Of a DNA stretch of 64,000 bases, positions 63,273 to 64,000 are shown one piece after another. This stretch comes from Acinetobacter pittii (GTDB lineage: Bacteria > Pseudomonadota > Gammaproteobacteria > Pseudomonadales > Moraxellaceae): the NCBI RefSeq assembly GCF_034064985.1, contig NZ_CP139249.1, positions 1,116,001 through 1,180,000 of the forward strand. Reading direction: 5' to 3'. A program made the position numbers and the translations under genes. The notes below the pieces were generated by a model. That model worked only from the letters and a program-made list of their open reading frames with translations. It was not told where the DNA came from and did no database searches. Position 1 is the first letter of the stretch. Each line of letters begins with the position of its first letter.

Positions 63273-64000
63273 ATGCAGCGGGAGCAAGCCGATTATCTGC
63301 ATGTGCGAGAGCTGGGCGGTTTAGAGTTACTAAAAGCACATTATCACCAAACACAATTTTCGAAGCATACTCATGAAGGGTACTGTATTGGTGTGATTGA
63401 AGAGGGAGCACAGTCTTTTTTTAGGACAGGCCAGCTGCATGTAGCTCCTAAAGGCGACATTATTTTAGTAAACGCTGACGAAATTCATACGGGTTCATCT
63501 GCGGTAGAGTCAGGTTGGCGATATCGAGCAATTTATCCTACACCTGAAATGTTGGCAGAAGTCAGCCAAGATTTTTTTGAAAATTCACGTGGGGCGCCCT
63601 GGTTTCCTCAAGCTGTCATTCGTGACTTGGGTTTGGCTCAACAACTATGTTTACTCTTTGATTTATTAGAACAAAAAGATAATTTTTTACTTAAAGAAAC
63701 GATGTATTTATCGACTTTAGCTTGTTTAATGAAGCGACATGGTAAATCAAATCATACTTTTTGTGAGTTGCCTGAAGCATATTCAAAAATATTAAGAGTT
63801 AAAGAATTACTGGTAGAAATGCCTGAAACAAATTTTTCTTTGCAAGATCTGGCTGATATGGTGGGGCTAAGTGCATGGCATTTCTTAAGACAATTTAAAA
63901 AATATGTGGGCTTGCCACCTCATGCTTGGCTTGTTCAAGCACGCTTACAAAAAGCAAGGCAATTATTAAAACAGGGTGACCAAATTGCGATGGTGGCACA
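63273..64000 (+). CDS. AraC family transcriptional regulator, truncated by the window edge
   Basis: 242 codons are visible from ATG 63273, and the frame is open at the right edge. The N-terminal cupin-like sensing domain (about 15-150) includes His-Thr-His-Glu-Gly-Tyr-Cys-Ile-Gly and Asp-Glu-Ile-His-Thr-Gly, typical of the AraC-binding fold. A C-terminal double helix-turn-helix begins about residue 175 with Ser-Leu-Gln-Asp-Leu-Ala-Asp and a Phe-Leu-Arg-Gln-Phe-Lys-Lys recognition helix. Target genes are likely just outside the window; a divergent or downstream exporter is common for this type. Confidence 0.9.
   Translation, partial: MQREQADYLHVRELGGLELLKAHYHQTQFSKHTHEGYCIGVIEEGAQSFFRTGQLHVAPKGDIILVNADEIHTGSSAVESGWRYRAIYPTPEMLAEVSQDFFENSRGAPWFPQAVIRDLGLAQQLCLLFDLLEQKDNFLLKETMYLSTLACLMKRHGKSNHTFCELPEAYSKILRVKELLVEMPETNFSLQDLADMVGLSAWHFLRQFKKYVGLPPHAWLVQARLQKARQLLKQGDQIAMVA

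Overview
The window is a stretch of an Acinetobacter chromosome, most likely the A. baumannii group. Evidence: low GC, housekeeping genes of gammaproteobacterial (Moraxellaceae) type, a trpGDC cluster of the Acinetobacter type, and an intrinsic ADC-type class C beta-lactamase gene at 20285-21436. I see no insertion sequence, CRISPR array, integrase or intact prophage. Nearly everything is core chromosome. The exception is a small accessory-looking patch at about 11.65-13.3 kb next to a tRNA-Val gene.

Region by region. 1-3.3 kb: the 3' end of ampG (muropeptide permease with a periplasmic insert), gloA, a bile-acid/sodium-symporter-family transporter, and rpmE behind a structured leader. 3.3-8.9 kb: an overlapping minus-strand pair encoding a PilZ-like protein and a FimX-like REC-PAS-EAL protein, then epmB divergent from efp, so the EF-P modifying enzyme sits beside its substrate. 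9-11.4 kb: cstA and a YbdD/YjiX partner. 11.57-13.3 kb: tRNA-Val, a candidate promoter-driven structured small RNA opposite a small ORF, a TetR regulator, and a small membrane protein with a His/Ser/Gly tail. 13.3-21.5 kb: pirin, an L,D-transpeptidase, hemE, DUF817, DUF3015 and DUF4105 proteins, and blaADC. 21.5-25.4 kb: trpG-trpD-trpC-smr and folE. 25.6-29 kb: a proton-dependent peptide importer overlapping a cytosolic Xaa-Pro aminopeptidase.

29.0-35 kb: glnA with a long upstream region that holds a possible 22-codon leader ORF, then ubiC-ubiA, a lipoprotein lipase-like hydrolase and two small proteins. 35.1-35.5 kb: three tRNA-Asn genes. 35.6-42.2 kb: sodB, a Nif3-family protein, a DegS/AlgW-type protease, cca and maeB. 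42.4-45.3 kb: a large membrane PAS-PAS-GGDEF-EAL protein. 45.4-48.7 kb: the methyl-cycle cluster ahcY-metF-rsmE, with ahcY preceded by what I read as an S-adenosylhomocysteine riboswitch and a clear sigma-70 promoter. 48.7-55.2 kb: a C39-like protein, a carboxymuconolactone decarboxylase family protein, a FadE-like acyl-CoA dehydrogenase, lipA and sthA. 55.2-59.6 kb: an MFS carrier with a possible coupled 44-residue protein, a NarK-type nitrate/nitrite transporter and an enlarged OmpW-like protein. 59.8-64 kb: map divergent from rpsB-tsf (with an rpsB leader), a DUF3465 protein and an AraC regulator that runs off the window.

The strongest items beyond ordinary annotation are the SAH riboswitch before ahcY, the structured RNA with its antisense ORF beside tRNA-Val, the cca ribosome-binding site buried in the maeB terminator stem, the catalytically degenerate EAL/PilZ pair, the compensated acceptor-stem change in one of three tRNA-Asn copies, and several small ORFs with good ribosome-binding sites. 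Start codons were moved inward from the longest reading frame wherever a family start or Shine-Dalgarno sequence favoured it; each case is noted. All family calls come from reading motifs, without database searches.
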